Below, in pieces: positions 63,581 to 64,000 of a stretch of DNA of 64,000 nt (positions within the stretch are counted from its first letter, which is position 1; every line of letters starts with the position of its first letter). The stretch is from assembly GCA_031267575.1 (NCBI GenBank), contig JAIRYN010000017.1:1-64000 (forward strand). Reading direction: 5' to 3'. Made by a program: the position numbers and the translations under genes. Below the pieces are notes generated by a model. It saw only the letters and a list, made by a program, of their open reading frames with translations, made no database searches and was not told where the DNA came from. This DNA is from Synergistaceae bacterium (GTDB lineage: Bacteria > Synergistota > Synergistia > Synergistales > Aminobacteriaceae).

Positions 63581-63636
63581 GCCAGAAGCCAGAAGCCAGA
63601 AGCCAGAAGCCAGAAGCCAGAAGCCAGAAGCCAGAA
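63581..63636. repeat. Eight perfect copies of a 7-bp unit (GCCAGAA)
   Basis: Perfect heptamer array in a gene-poor stretch (63287-63733). Seven is not a multiple of three, so any frame across it is unlikely to be coding. No flanking spacers, so not a CRISPR array. The 63287-63580 part contains a weak CCTACC-GGTGGG hairpin (63363-63382) after hypF and no gene. Confidence 0.97.
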
Positions 63637-63733
63637 TAATAATATAGTATCGTTTAAATTTTCTTTTTGCCTGTGGCAAAGAGATATTTTTATCTTTTCC
63701 ACCCACTGTCTCAGATTAAACATAGCCCACATA

Positions 63734-63898
63734 ATGCAAAAAACATGGAAATGGTATTTTAAACGTTCACGCTTAATGGAGCAGATCCCGTTGGTGAAGG
63801 AACTAATCGATCAATACGATCAATACGATTTGTGGGATCAGGGTCAATTGGTGTGCGTTGTCGCAGGAATCAGGAATATGTGTTCTTATGAAATGTGA
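63734..63898 (+). CDS. Small ORF of unknown function
   Basis: 54 residues, MQKTWKWYFKRSRLMEQIPL, then VKELIDQYDQYDLWD and a hydrophobic LVCVVAGI. The composition looks protein-like, but there is no ribosome binding site. The YDQYD comes from a 9-bp duplication (GATCAATAC at 63808-63825). It may be a real small gene or the remnant of a larger one. Confidence 0.3.
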   Translation: MQKTWKWYFKRSRLMEQIPLVKELIDQYDQYDLWDQGQLVCVVAGIRNMCSYEM

Positions 63899-63947
63899 TT
63901 TTAGTAATGATTCATGCCTATAACCAAGGGCGTAGGGAGAATCCGCT

Positions 63948-64000
63948 ATGGAATCTGAAATCGCTTTAAGGGATATCATCAATATTCTTGCCAAAAGAAA
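63948..64000 (+). CDS. Start of a gene cut by the window edge (possibly Wzz-type chain length protein)
   Basis: ATG at 63948 with GGGAGA eight bases upstream; 17 codons are visible: MESEIALRDIINILAKR. Openings of this type (E-I-x-L-R-D-x-I-x-I-L-x-K-R) are common in Wzz/polysaccharide co-polymerase proteins, just before the first membrane segment. The call rests on these few residues only. Confidence 0.45.
   Translation, partial: MESEIALRDIINILAKR

Noticed and set aside
63581-63636. CRISPR array
   Set aside because: Units are 7 bp with no spacers; no cas genes are present in the window.

Overview
The window looks like part of a chromosome from a flagellated, diderm, amino-acid-fermenting anaerobe. 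I favour Synergistota. The reasons are the mix of an outer-membrane-type envelope (OmpH/Skp-like chaperone, flagellar P-ring FlgI and L-ring FlgH) with Firmicutes-like synteny (rplU-prp-rpmA-obg-nadD-LCP-rsfS, and an mbl-like MreB next to flgF/flgG) and a peptide and amino-acid metabolism gene set. The phylum is an inference from gene content, not a computed placement.

Layout. 0-13.5 kb: the end of an Rpn-type nuclease, a MATE exporter, an OmpH-like chaperone, a PLP aminotransferase, an M48 protease, then plus-strand genes for an M20 amidohydrolase, threonine aldolase, a branched-chain amino-acid ABC transporter (livHMGF without a binding protein), a cyclodeaminase-like protein, acpS, a small membrane protein, tsaE and tsaB. 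13.5-21 kb: an AT-rich surface-glycan island (two GT2 glycosyltransferases, a polysaccharide pyruvyl transferase, two radical SAM proteins, a hexapeptide acyltransferase) bounded by transposon relics. 21-30 kb: a putative metalloprotease, a gamma-glutamyltransferase, an IS607 relic, a DJ-1 protein, a GT4 glycosyltransferase with an FkbH-like protein, and a DNA methyltransferase broken by one stop codon. 30-36 kb: flagellar rod and ring genes (flgF, flgG, flgA, flgH, flgI, flgJ). 36-44 kb: mbl-like mreB, truA, ecfT, rsfS, an LCP protein, nadD, obg, rpmA, prp, rplU. 44-49 kb: trkH, trkA, an acyl-ACP thioesterase and a class V aminotransferase. 49-57.9 kb: the replication-origin region dnaA-oriC-dnaN-recF-mnmG, then a DUF721/DciA-like gene and a winged-helix plus DUF1887-type nuclease protein. 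58-64 kb: homoserine dehydrogenase, a cobalamin adenosyltransferase-like gene, hypF, and the start of another gene at the right edge.

Genes left of dnaA from about 14 to 49 kb read mostly leftward and those right of it mostly rightward, as expected around an origin. A good oriC is visible between dnaA and dnaN: DnaA boxes on both strands, then a run of ATT/ACT-type triplets like DnaA-trios, then an AT-rich stretch.

Two themes run through the window. First, no insertion sequence is intact, but many relics can be read: several TnpB remnants of IS200/IS605 type (including a dispersed, internally deleted form with a conserved hairpin end), an IS607 TnpA/TnpB pair and an ISAs1 transposase. Second, very short perfect or near-perfect tandem duplications (about 7-17 bp) occur throughout, in relics, spacers, around stop codons and inside genes. 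They have added extra residues to TsaE, Obg, DJ-1, a thioesterase, HypF and others. Together these suggest a genome with frequent slippage or short-duplication mutations and ongoing decay of mobile DNA.
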